Part shown: positions 1 to 6,370 of the stretch, one piece after another
Layout of the letters: every line of letters starts with the position of its first letter
How positions within the stretch are numbered: position 1 is the stretch's first letter
Assembly: GCF_036703385.1 (NCBI RefSeq)
Contig: NZ_DATNPA010000721.1
Coordinates: 1 to 7,015 of the forward strand
Direction: 5' to 3'
Origin: Allocoleopsis sp036703385
GTDB lineage: Bacteria > Cyanobacteriota > Cyanobacteriia > Cyanobacteriales > Coleofasciculaceae
DNA length: 7,015 nucleotides
The notes under the pieces: model-generated
What the model saw: only the letters and a program-made list of their open reading frames with translations
Told to the model about the DNA's origin: nothing
Database searches by the model: none
Position numbers and translations under genes: made by a program

Positions 1-7
1 ATATATT

Positions 8-29
8 AAGAATTTCTGAATTCTTTTTT
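8..29 (+). terminator. Weak AT-rich hairpin with T-run
   Basis: AAGAATT (8-14) and AATTCTT (19-25) form a 7-bp stem with a 4-base loop, and TTTT follows on the plus strand. The shape is that of an intrinsic terminator for a plus-strand gene left of the window, but the stem has only one G-C pair, so it may be chance in AT-rich DNA. Confidence 0.25.
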
Positions 30-158
30 CCCCATTTTGTTAATTTTATATGAACTACAGAGAAATTTCTCTCTTCAGGTTGCTCGCGAATTCATTTTGG
101 AACACCTCAAGCAGAAAATGGGGCTGAATTCATACTCGAAGCTAACTGTCAATGCGTA
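10..158 (+). other. Possible C-terminal coding remnant
   Basis: This plus-strand frame is open from just after a stop at 7-9 to the TAA at 156-158. Its second half reads like protein, with the stretch AREFILEHLKQKMGLNSYSK ending near residue 44, while the first half looks like AT-rich non-coding translation. There is no good start codon or ribosome site. It could be the eroded 3' end of a gene or transposase, with TGCGTAAGTCCTA (153-165) overlapping the stop in the manner of an IS end. I do not recognise the family, and chance remains possible. Confidence 0.18.
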
Positions 159-257
159 AGTCCTACTCTCTAGTTTCAACTCCAACTTTTTTCTCTACTT
201 AATGAATTCCCCCTACCCTTATTAAGGGGAGAGCAATTAAAGAAACAGCTATACGGC

Positions 258-1616
258 TCAACTAAGGTTCAGCCAGGTTTGGATTTCTTGAGCCAACCAA
301 GCACACTCATAATCAGTCAATCCCTCACCAAATGAATAGGAATTACCTCCAATGCCGGTGAGCATGACTTCTGAGGCTTTTTTTCTGCGATAACAGCAGA
401 TATAAGAAATCTGTGCAATTGCCCCTTTATACCGACTGACAGTATGACCAAACCAGCGCCACTCCAGTTCAAAACGGTTGGTGTTGCGGTTAAACTCTAC
501 TAGAGTACGCCGGTAATAAAAGCGTATAGCTTCAATCGAGAGCAAGGTCAGGGCAACCAAAAACGGAAAGCTAATGATAGGCGTTCCTACCTTCAGAGTC
601 AGCCAGAGAAGGCTTGCGATGAAAAGCGTCAGGTAACCGCCTAGCATCAAAATACCTGCGTTACCCCTAGATGTGCGTTCAGGAATAACTATTTGTAGTC
701 GTTCAGGAGACTTATTCACCTGAACGAGAGTCCCGTGTGGCGGAATAATCCTTCTTGGTGGGGAAACCGCAGGCAGTCCTGATTGAGTTTGACTTTTCAG
801 TCCAGAATCGACCCTTGAACTCGATTTAAGTGCTGTTAGTGCTTCCTTTGCCGTGCTGAAGCGCCGTTTTAGGGATGGTTGTGTAAGTTTTTCAATCCAG
901 CTGACAAAGCTGGGGCTGAGGCTGACTTTGTCGCTAAACTGAATCCGTAAATCATCTTGCGGCAAGTCCGCCGGAGCAGTGCCGATGAGTAAATGAATTA
1001 ATGTGGCTCCTAGTGCATAGAGGTCAGAGGCGGGTACCGTTCTACCGCCAAACTGTTCCATTGGGGCATAGCCATAGGTTCCCACTACTGTAAATGTTGC
1101 TCCCTCTTGTGCTGCTCGGTCTTGCACGGCTCCAAAATCAACTAAATAGACCTGCTGATCTTCACCCAAGATTAAGTTACTCGGCTTAATGTCCCGATGA
1201 AGCACGGGCGGATTCAACTCATGCAGATAAATCAGAATCTCTAAAACATCAATTGCGATTTGGCGAACTTGCTGTTCCGAAAAGCGTTTCCCCTGATTGA
1301 GCAACTCCTTGAGGGAGGTACCAGGGATATAATTATGAACCAAGCCAAACCAGAGCGATCGCTCATCGATGGAAAAGTAATCTCGGTATTTGGGAATCCG
1401 GGGATGATTCAGTTGCTTAAGAACCTGTGCTTCCCGCTCAAACAATTTCAGGTCATCCCACTGCACCTCGCCACCAAAGGCCAGAAGCTTGACAATTGCC
1501 AATTCAGATGGTGCGTGCTGCAAGTCATCAGCCAGCCAGGTTTGACGCCCTGCATTTTGTCCTAGTTTTTGTTTAAGTTGATAGCGCTCCTGTAAGACCT
1601 GTTCCGCTTGCAGCAT
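258..1616 (-). CDS. Membrane-anchored Ser/Thr protein kinase (last of three paralogues)
   Basis: This is a 452-residue Hanks-type kinase. The kinase domain spans about residues 12-265. It shows the VAIK-type lysine in IVK (K43), the likely helix-C glutamate E62, the catalytic loop HRDIKPSN (H140 to N147, catalytic D142), DFG at 160-162, and GTYGYAPMEQF in place of the usual APE motif. The catalytic set is complete, so it should be active. The glycine loop is degenerate (LGQNAGRQTW). A proline- and serine-rich linker (about 266-315) leads to two membrane helices (about 321-341 and 344-365) and an approximately 85-residue cytoplasmic tail (368-452) rich in beta-like, Trp/Phe/Tyr residues. This tail differs completely from those of its two neighbours. 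Substrate is unknown. It lies 88 bases after the middle kinase gene and is probably co-transcribed with it. The upstream ribosome site is weak (AAGGA about 12 bases from ATG). The start is supported by the MLQAEQ N-terminus common to all three. Confidence 0.93.
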   Translation of the reverse strand: MLQAEQVLQERYQLKQKLGQNAGRQTWLADDLQHAPSELAIVKLLAFGGEVQWDDLKLFEREAQVLKQLNHPRIPKYRDYFSIDERSLWFGLVHNYIPGTSLKELLNQGKRFSEQQVRQIAIDVLEILIYLHELNPPVLHRDIKPSNLILGEDQQVYLVDFGAVQDRAAQEGATFTVVGTYGYAPMEQFGGRTVPASDLYALGATLIHLLIGTAPADLPQDDLRIQFSDKVSLSPSFVSWIEKLTQPSLKRRFSTAKEALTALKSSSRVDSGLKSQTQSGLPAVSPPRRIIPPHGTLVQVNKSPERLQIVIPERTSRGNAGILMLGGYLTLFIASLLWLTLKVGTPIISFPFLVALTLLSIEAIRFYYRRTLVEFNRNTNRFELEWRWFGHTVSRYKGAIAQISYICCYRRKKASEVMLTGIGGNSYSFGEGLTDYECAWLAQEIQTWLNLS

Positions 1617-1704
1617 CGGCTTCTTGAGTCCTTTGTCATTAGTCCTTAATTATTAGTCCATCGTTATTAGCGCTTATTCCGTAAGTAATTAACGCAATTT
1701 TGCA
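1617..1704. repeat. Spacer with degenerate ATTAGTCC-type short repeats
   Basis: The gap between the middle and last kinase genes contains TCATTAGTCC, then TTATTAGTCC, then GTTATTAG between about 1637 and 1670. This resembles the short heptamer-like tandem repeats (ATTAGTC or TTTGTCA units) scattered through cyanobacterial intergenic DNA. The units are imperfect and few. No promoter or terminator is evident, consistent with read-through between the two kinases. Confidence 0.35.
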
Positions 1705-2883
1705 TCATAAAGCCTGGAGGAGGGTAAGTATACCGACCGCTGACACACTTCCCCAAAAACACATTCCAGCAACAGCCCACCGTCGCTGATGGGCTTTGAA
1801 CTGTTCAATACTCCGCCATCTTCGACTTTTCCAAGCCCACTCATTACCTTTCGCACCTAACGCAAGTGCAATGATTAACTGGCAATTGGGGACATAGGAG
1901 AAAAGTCCAATCCACACCTGATTGGTAAAAGGCCAAAACCAAGGCATCAAAAAAGCGCCCCAATTCCAGCCTTTGATTTCATTCGGTACAGGAACCGCAG
2001 AATCCAGGATATTACCGTGTCCTGAATTATTGACTACAGTTAGTTCCTTGGTTGGGTTGTCTTTGATGGGGTTAGGCGTGAGGGCTGATTCCAAAGCGGA
2101 GAGAGCCTGAGAAGCACTCTGAAAGCGTTGCTCAGGAGCAGGTTCAGTCAGCGTTTTGAGCCAGTTCACTACCCTGGGACTCAGCGTCACTTGGTCTTCA
2201 AAGCAAATGCGTAAATTGCGCTGGGGTAAATCCGCGGGCGCAGTCCCTGTGAGCAAATGAATCAACGTCACGCCCAAGGCATAAAGGTCAGAAGCGGGTA
2301 CCGCCCTACCGCAAAACTGTTCCATCGGGGCATAACCGTAGGTTCCCACTACGGTAAATGTCGCCCCCTCTCTCGCTGCTCGATCTTGCACGGCTCCGAA
2401 ATCCACTAAATAAATGCGATCGTCCTCACCCCAAATCAGATTGCTGGGTTTGATATCACGATGCAGCACGGTAGGATTGAGCTGATGCAGAAACTCAAGA
2501 ATGCTGAGAACATCAACAGCGATCATGTAAACGACTTCATCTTCGCTAAAGCGTTTACCCTGGCTTAATTGTTCCTTAAGGGAGATGCCAGGAATATAGT
2601 CTTGTACCAAACCAAAGCAAAGCGATCGCTCATCAATGTGAAAATAATCCCGATACTTGGGAATGCGGGGATGGTTAAGCTGTTTGAGGACTTGAGCTTC
2701 TCGCTCGAAGAGTTTCAAATCATCCCACTGCACCTCACCCCCAAATGCTAGGAGTTTGACAATTACCAGTTCAGGAGGTGAGACTCCAATATCTTCAGCC
2801 AGCCAGGTTTGACGCCCTGCATTTTGTCCTAGCTTACGCTGGAGTTGGTAGCGATCGTTTAGTATCTGTTCCGCTTGCAGCAT
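1705..2883 (-). CDS. Ser/Thr protein kinase with GWNWGAF membrane domain (middle paralogue)
   Basis: This is a 392-residue Hanks-type kinase with its domain at about residues 12-266. K43, E62, HRDIKPSN (catalytic D143), DFG (161-163) and the GTYGYAPMEQF activation segment are all present, so catalysis is expected. The glycine loop is the same unusual LGQNAGRQTW as in its neighbours. Two local differences are visible. One residue is inserted in the helix before the catalytic loop (EVVYMIAVDV), and Cys replaces Gly just after MEQF (residue 191). After a linker (about 268-300) comes a tail with GWNWGAF (305-311), a hydrophobic segment (323-343), a conserved KGNEWAWKSRRW block (345-356) and a final helix (about 371-392). 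That tail also follows the kinase domain of the upstream paralogue, and I believe this motif recurs in other cyanobacterial membrane proteins of unknown role. The signalling input is unknown. It follows the upstream kinase by 68 bases. AAGGA sits about 10 bases before ATG. Confidence 0.93.
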   Translation of the reverse strand: MLQAEQILNDRYQLQRKLGQNAGRQTWLAEDIGVSPPELVIVKLLAFGGEVQWDDLKLFEREAQVLKQLNHPRIPKYRDYFHIDERSLCFGLVQDYIPGISLKEQLSQGKRFSEDEVVYMIAVDVLSILEFLHQLNPTVLHRDIKPSNLIWGEDDRIYLVDFGAVQDRAAREGATFTVVGTYGYAPMEQFCGRAVPASDLYALGVTLIHLLTGTAPADLPQRNLRICFEDQVTLSPRVVNWLKTLTEPAPEQRFQSASQALSALESALTPNPIKDNPTKELTVVNNSGHGNILDSAVPVPNEIKGWNWGAFLMPWFWPFTNQVWIGLFSYVPNCQLIIALALGAKGNEWAWKSRRWRSIEQFKAHQRRWAVAGMCFWGSVSAVGILTLLQAL

Positions 2884-2890
2884 CTGGTTT

Positions 2891-2904
2891 GATTCCTTTG
2901 AATC
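2891..2904 (-). promoter_or_regulatory. Small hairpin presenting the middle kinase ribosome site
   Basis: GATTC (2891-2895) and GAATC (2900-2904) are complementary around a 4-base loop. On the minus strand the loop is AAAG, so most of the AAAGGA ribosome-binding stretch of the middle kinase lies in the loop and closing pair. The stem is only 5 bp, so an effect on translation is possible but weakly supported. Confidence 0.25.
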
Positions 2905-2951
2905 CCAACTTTTCTAATCCTAGCTGACAGGAATTGATTCAGTTATTTAAA

Positions 2952-4160
2952 CTAAAATAATCTAAGAAGTGTAAAGATTGCAGGAATCCAAACCATAGGA
3001 ATTCCAATGAAAAGGCCAGCTCTCGTCCACGATTTCTGATGGTCTTTAAATTGTTCAATACTGTGCCATCTTCTACTTTTCCAAGCCCACTCATTACCTT
3101 TAGCGGCTAGTACAAATCCCATGACCGTACCAATGATCGGGACAAAGGCAAACAGACCAATCCAAACTTGATTGGTGATTGCCCAAATATGAGGTAAGAA
3201 AAAAGCACCCCAATTCCAGCCTTGAATTTCATCCGGGATAGGCACAGAATTATCAAAAAGATTCCCCTGTCCAGAATTATTATTAACAATAGCAGAGGCC
3301 GTTGTCCGAAGGCCGAATTCCGCCGAAATGTCTCTACCATTCGGATGCGGGTTAAGTTCCCTACCAGATTTCAACGCAGAGATTGCCTCTGTCGCACTCT
3401 TGAAACGTTTCTCTGGAGCGGGTTCAGTCAGTTTCTTAATCCAGTTCATCACCCTAGGATTCAGGGTTACTCGGTCTTCAAAGCAAATGCGCAGGTTTCG
3501 TTGAGGCAAGTCACCCGGTGCCGTCCCCGTTAGCAGATGAATTAACGTCGCCCCCAAGGCATAAAGGTCAGAGGCGGGTATGGCTCTACCGCCAAACTGT
3601 TCCATCGGTGCATAGCCGTAGGTTCCCACTACTGTAAATGTTGCTCCCTCTTTTGCTGCTCGATCCTGCACGGCCCCGAAATCGACCAGGTAAATCTCAT
3701 CGTCCTCCCCCCAGATCAAATTGCTAGGCTTGATGTCGCGATGCAGTACAGCAGGATTGAGTTGATGAAGAAACTCTAGAATTCTCAGAATATCGACAGC
3801 AATCTTATTAATTTGCTTCTGGGTAAAGCGTTTACCTTGATTCAGCTGTTCCTTGAGAGAGATGCCAGGGATATATTCTTGTACTAGACCAAACCAGAGC
3901 GATCGCTCATCCATGTGAAAATAGTCGCGATACTTAGGAATTCGGGGATGGTTGAGCTGTTTGAGGACTTGAGCTTCCCGCTCAAATAGTTTCAAATCAT
4001 CCCACTGCACCTCACCTCCAAAGAGTAGAAGTTTGACAACGACCAATTCAGTGGGTGAAACTCCAAGATCCTCAGCCAGCCAGGTTTGACGCCCTGCATT
4101 TTGTCCTAGCTTACGCTTGAGTTGATAACGCTCATTTAAGATTTGTTCCGCTTGCAGCAT
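2952..4160 (-). CDS. Ser/Thr protein kinase with GWNWGAF membrane domain (first paralogue)
   Basis: This is a 402-residue Hanks-type kinase and the first gene of the kinase cluster in the direction of transcription. The kinase domain covers about residues 12-265, with K43, E62, HRDIKPSN (catalytic D142), DFG (160-162) and GTYGYAPMEQF. All residues needed for phosphotransfer are present, although the glycine loop (LGQNAGRQTW) lacks the second and third canonical glycines. A polar linker (about 266-305) connects to the tail shared with the middle kinase: GWNWGAF (314-320), a membrane segment (about 332-353), KGNEWAWKSRRW (355-366) and a C-terminal helix (about 381-402). This predicts a cytoplasmic kinase held at a membrane. 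The ATG is chosen because all three paralogues begin MLQAEQ. AAAGG lies 4 bases upstream and GAGGA lies further out. The upstream hairpin at 4313-4342 isolates it from the glycosyltransferase gene, so its promoter should lie in 4161-4312. Confidence 0.93.
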   Translation of the reverse strand: MLQAEQILNERYQLKRKLGQNAGRQTWLAEDLGVSPTELVVVKLLLFGGEVQWDDLKLFEREAQVLKQLNHPRIPKYRDYFHMDERSLWFGLVQEYIPGISLKEQLNQGKRFTQKQINKIAVDILRILEFLHQLNPAVLHRDIKPSNLIWGEDDEIYLVDFGAVQDRAAKEGATFTVVGTYGYAPMEQFGGRAIPASDLYALGATLIHLLTGTAPGDLPQRNLRICFEDRVTLNPRVMNWIKKLTEPAPEKRFKSATEAISALKSGRELNPHPNGRDISAEFGLRTTASAIVNNNSGQGNLFDNSVPIPDEIQGWNWGAFFLPHIWAITNQVWIGLFAFVPIIGTVMGFVLAAKGNEWAWKSRRWHSIEQFKDHQKSWTRAGLFIGIPMVWIPAIFTLLRLF

Positions 4161-4194
4161 CTCGCCTTTGATTCCTCACAAGCCTATTCTCTCT

Positions 4195-4214
4195 AATCTA
4201 GCCAGAACTAGATT
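4195..4214. promoter_or_regulatory. 7-bp inverted repeat in the kinase cluster leader
   Basis: AATCTAG (4195-4201) and CTAGATT (4208-4214) are perfect inverted repeats around CCAGAA. The site lies 35-54 bases upstream of the first kinase ATG, directly next to a candidate -10. It could be a repressor operator or a leader stem-loop. No known regulator consensus is recognised. Confidence 0.35.
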
Positions 4215-4242
4215 TTTGTACCTGGAAAAATTTATTAGGCAA
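4215..4242 (-). promoter_or_regulatory. Candidate promoter for the kinase cluster
   Basis: On the minus strand, TTGCCT (4242-4237) and TACAAA (4220-4215) are separated by 16 bases. Each matches the sigma-70 consensus at four of six positions. Placement between the upstream terminator-like hairpin and the first kinase gene is right, but the match is modest and the true start site could be elsewhere in 4161-4312. Confidence 0.25.
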
Positions 4243-4312
4243 GGTTTGCAAGCCAATTCGGCATTCTATGGGTTGAGAGCTGCCGCAATACCATGCAGTT
4301 TAATAAACGCAA

Positions 4313-4342
4313 AACCCCCCTAAAGTGTAAATTAGGGGGGTT
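4313..4342 (-). terminator. GC-rich intrinsic terminator after the glycosyltransferase gene
   Basis: AACCCCCCTAA (4313-4323) and TTAGGGGGGTT (4332-4342) form a perfect 11-bp stem with an 8-base loop. On the minus strand the stem runs into TTTT and then GCGTTTATT, which fits an intrinsic terminator. It lies about 155 bases past the glycosyltransferase stop and just before the kinase leader, so it separates the two transcription units. The plus strand has no T-run after it. Confidence 0.7.
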
Positions 4343-4497
4343 GGAAGATTCGTTAGTACGAGGATGTTACAGCTTAGGCAAATCGTTTAAAGCCGAGCGA
4401 TTGCCTACGGCACCAGCGAAGCTGATCGCATTACCAATCACCTAAATCTATTAGTATCCACAACGAGCCTGAAAAAGATGGTACCCTTTGGCTCCAC
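4343..4497. other. Glycosyltransferase 3' trailer with degenerate GCGAT palindrome
   Basis: No gene is visible here. Positions 4397-4429 begin GCGAT and end ATCGC around a CCTACGGCACC core. This resembles degenerate copies of the small GCGATCGCCTACGGC-type palindromic repeats dispersed in cyanobacterial genomes. The stretch is probably the 3' untranslated part of the glycosyltransferase transcript. Confidence 0.3.
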
Positions 4498-5568
4498 CTA
4501 CACTTGACTCATACTATAAGCGTGACCGTTTTGTATAAAACGCTCTGCTAGGATTTGCTGATATACCGCTTCATAACCCTCGGTCATGTGCTCCACACTG
4601 AAGTACTTCAGGACATGCTCCCGGCAAGTCTTACGACTCAACTGAGTGGCAGGTGCGATCGCCGCTACACACTCTTCAACTGTTTCACACAAAAAGCCAG
4701 TCTGACCGTGAGCAATCACCTCTGGTGTCGAACCCATCTTCATGGCAATCACTGGCGTTCCGGTTGCCATCGATTCAATCATCACCAAGCCAAAGGGTTC
4801 GCGCCAGGTAATTGGGAATAGCGTCGCAGCTGCGCCTCCCATCAAGGCACATTTTTGCTCGTGGGTTGCCTCTCCTAAATACTCAATCTGTTTGCCGTCA
4901 ATCAGAGGCTTGATTTCTTTCTCGTAAAATTCCACGTCAACGGCATCTACCTTACCTGCCATCTTCAAATGCCAGCCAGAACGCTTAGCAATTTCGATCG
5001 CCAAGTGTGGCCCTTTCTCTGGAGAAATCCGTCCTACAAAAGCTAGGTATGGGGAGTCTTGGGGTTCTGGGTAAAAGTCGTATTGGCTCGTGTCAATCCC
5101 ATTATGGACAGTTGCCACGTAGTTCAGATTTAATCTTGGCTCCCGCTGAGCGTCGGAAATGCTGATGTAGGGTTGTTTCCGAGCGTGAGTGAAGAGTTTC
5201 TCATTATCAGGGGTAAAAATCCCGTGAAGCGTGTGGACGGTGGGGGTTTTTACCAGATTTCCATAGGGCAAAGCTGCACAGCCCATATGGGAGTGGATGA
5301 TATCAAACTCAGACGCCATCTCGTAAACCCGACTCATTTGCAGCATCTCATAGATACCGAATTCTTTAATGGTGGGGTCGAGACGCAAGGCTTGGGGGTG
5401 AACCGACTCAAGTTTCGCTAGAGAAATCGAATCCCCAGAAGCAAATAAGGTGACTTCGTGTCCGCGTCTGACGAGTTCATCCGAGAGCAATCCGACTACT
5501 AGTTCAATACCGCCATAGGCTGGAGGAGGAACTCGCTCCCACAATGGCGCAACTTGTGCAATCCGCAT
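4498..5568 (-). CDS. Family GT4 glycosyltransferase (group 1)
   Basis: This 356-residue protein is a retaining, GT-B fold glycosyltransferase that would transfer a sugar from a nucleotide-sugar donor to an unknown acceptor in the cytoplasm. Visible family marks are the N-terminal glycine loop YGGIE (18-22), IIHSH (91-95), HTLHG (112-116), the inter-domain VHNGID (154-159), FVGRISPEKG (177-186, donor-phosphate contacts R180 and K185), and the E-x7-E signature E257 to E265 in REPFGLVMIE. It has no signal peptide or membrane helix, and its length is normal for compact GT4 enzymes. The ATG at 5568 is preferred because AGGAG lies 7 bases upstream. The in-frame TTG at 5574 would leave only 1 base after that site. 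It appears monocistronic, with a terminator hairpin downstream. Sugar and product (polysaccharide, glycolipid or other) cannot be inferred, as no other sugar gene is nearby. Confidence 0.92.
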   Translation of the reverse strand: MRIAQVAPLWERVPPPAYGGIELVVGLLSDELVRRGHEVTLFASGDSISLAKLESVHPQALRLDPTIKEFGIYEMLQMSRVYEMASEFDIIHSHMGCAALPYGNLVKTPTVHTLHGIFTPDNEKLFTHARKQPYISISDAQREPRLNLNYVATVHNGIDTSQYDFYPEPQDSPYLAFVGRISPEKGPHLAIEIAKRSGWHLKMAGKVDAVDVEFYEKEIKPLIDGKQIEYLGEATHEQKCALMGGAAATLFPITWREPFGLVMIESMATGTPVIAMKMGSTPEVIAHGQTGFLCETVEECVAAIAPATQLSRKTCREHVLKYFSVEHMTEGYEAVYQQILAERFIQNGHAYSMSQV

Positions 5569-5933
5569 TATCAAACTCCTGTTGTTAAAAGTCGGCTGAA
5601 TCTCTATCTAAAGAATAATGAACAATACTCCTGCCTCTTTGGTCATCACCATTGAGGGGGAAGTCAAAAAACAGATTATTCTCTCACCAGAGTTTTAACA
5701 ATACGGGAAACCGATAAACATCGTGTTCGGTAAATTCTACATTTCGGCTGAATTGCTGAGCTAGAGGCTGTTTGTGTCAATGAGTACTCAAAAATTTAGA
5801 TGGCTAATAAACATAAATAGACTGAATTTAAATCAAACTACAGACTTAATTAGTGGTTCTAATAGATGTGATTTATATAGCTTATCGTTGTAATGACAAG
5901 CGATCGCCTTTCGTCCAAATTATTTAAGGGACT
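5569..5933. other. Intergenic region holding the glycosyltransferase promoter
   Basis: This AT-rich gap of about 365 bases lies between the glycosyltransferase start and the gifA terminator. On the minus strand, TTGTTA (5701-5696) and AATAAT (5680-5675) are 15 bases apart, a possible but short-spaced promoter. A plus-strand micro-frame of 26 codons (5618-5698, beginning MNNTPASLVITIEGEV) reads like protein but has a poor ribosome site and no recognisable family. A HIP1 octamer sits at 5900-5907. Nothing else is recognised. Confidence 0.4.
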
Positions 5934-5975
5934 AAAAAAAGTTCAAGGCATTCTTCTAGATGAAAGAATGCCTTG
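5934..5975 (-). terminator. Strong intrinsic terminator of gifA
   Basis: CAAGGCATTCTT (5944-5955) and AAGAATGCCTTG (5964-5975) form a perfect 12-bp stem with an 8-base loop. On the minus strand the stem is followed by AAC and then seven T residues (5940-5934), a textbook intrinsic terminator. It ends transcription about 107 bases after the gifA stop, so gifA is likely a single-gene transcript. On the plus strand the downstream tract (CTTCTTATT) is much weaker. Confidence 0.87.
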
Positions 5976-6082
5976 CTTCTTATTCATGACTTATTCAATG
6001 GAATGATGGTTCTACCTCACAGAGTTATACAGACCTAAAATTGTTGTGAAACTCGCTGTCAACTCTCAATCTTTAAGTCAAC

Positions 6083-6283
6083 TTAGCTGAGTGAAGCACC
6101 ACTACGATCATAGCTACTGCGGAAGCTAGGGTGTGCCTTACCTTGAATGTGATTCCAGTACTCTGTAGCGTCGATATCCATACCTACTTCAGCAGCAGCG
6201 CGACCTAGCATAGATTGCTGGCGATTTTTGATCAGGTGATGGTGGCGCATCATTAGGGCACGAGCTTGTTCTTGAGTAGACAT
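6083..6283 (-). CDS. gifA: Glutamine synthetase inactivating factor IF7 (GifA)
   Basis: This 66-residue, basic, His-rich protein begins MSTQEQARALMMRHHHLIKN and ends in a KAHPSFRSSYDRS segment. In cyanobacteria, IF7 binds and inhibits type I glutamine synthetase (GlnA) when ammonium is plentiful, cutting nitrogen assimilation. It is largely unfolded when free. Length and sequence match IF7 (about 65 residues) as I recall it. Arginines at 8, 21 and 28 coincide with those reported as critical for contact with GlnA. The ATG at 6283 is preferred over the in-frame upstream extension to 6340. GGAGA sits 9 bases before it, the family starts here, and the extension would run into the -10 region. The promoter carries an NtcA site and a strong terminator follows, so it is a self-contained nitrogen-responsive unit. 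No glnA gene is in the window. Confidence 0.88.
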   Translation of the reverse strand: MSTQEQARALMMRHHHLIKNRQQSMLGRAAAEVGMDIDATEYWNHIQGKAHPSFRSSYDRSGASLS

Positions 6284-6338
6284 AGTTAGGATTCTCCGAT
6301 TGCTTTTGTTTTGCTTGGATGATTTTTCTCGTATTTTC

Positions 6339-6344
6339 AATATA
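6339..6344 (-). promoter_or_regulatory. Candidate -10 box of gifA
   Basis: On the minus strand, TATATT lies 12 bases after the NtcA box. Transcription starting about 7 bases on (near 6332) would give a leader of roughly 49 bases containing the ribosome site. The -35 position falls inside the NtcA box and has no good TTGACA match. I see no glutamine riboswitch-like structure in this short leader. Confidence 0.55.
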
Positions 6345-6356
6345 GCAGTAAATTCT

Positions 6357-6370
6357 GTAACAAAATATAC
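6357..6370 (-). promoter_or_regulatory. NtcA binding site upstream of gifA
   Basis: The minus strand reads GTATATTTTGTTAC, an exact GTA-N8-TAC match to the NtcA consensus. NtcA-activated promoters usually place the box about 20-24 bases before the -10. Here the distance to TATATT is only 12 bases, so the site covers the -35 position and would block RNA polymerase. That agrees with the known repression of gif genes by NtcA under nitrogen shortage. Activity in this organism is inferred. Confidence 0.75.

Larger units (their letters stand above)
1..257. other. Non-coding flank downstream of the kinase cluster
   Basis: This AT-rich stretch lies past the stop of the last kinase gene and holds no complete gene. 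It contains a weak AT-only hairpin followed by T residues (8-29), four GAATTC sites (18, 88, 126, 204), a short open frame that reads like a protein end (10-158), and a small GC-rich inverted repeat at 210-229 (CCCCT, 10-base loop, AGGGG). The last could help end kinase transcription on the minus strand, but no T-run follows it on that strand, so it is not called as a terminator. Confidence 0.6.

Noticed and set aside
1260..1565. Plus-strand open frame of 101 codons
   Set aside because: It lies antisense within the kinase domain of the last kinase gene, has no family features, and is explained as a shadow of that gene. The same applies to the plus-strand frames at 1922-2110, 2569-2751 and 3222-3533, and to the minus-strand frame at 3107-3340.
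4555..5421. Plus-strand frames of 60-90 codons inside the glycosyltransferase region
   Set aside because: The frames at 4555-4821, 4742-4927 and 5173-5421 are antisense to a clear GT4 gene and show no recognisable domain or ribosome site.
6284..6335. Glutamine riboswitch in the gifA leader
   Set aside because: Such riboswitches are known for gifB-type leaders. This leader is only about 49 bases and shows no matching stem or conserved motif that I could find.
6284..6340. N-terminal extension of gifA to an ATG at 6340
   Set aside because: The added 19 residues are unlike IF7, the start would overlap the candidate -10, and a good ribosome site precedes the ATG at 6283.
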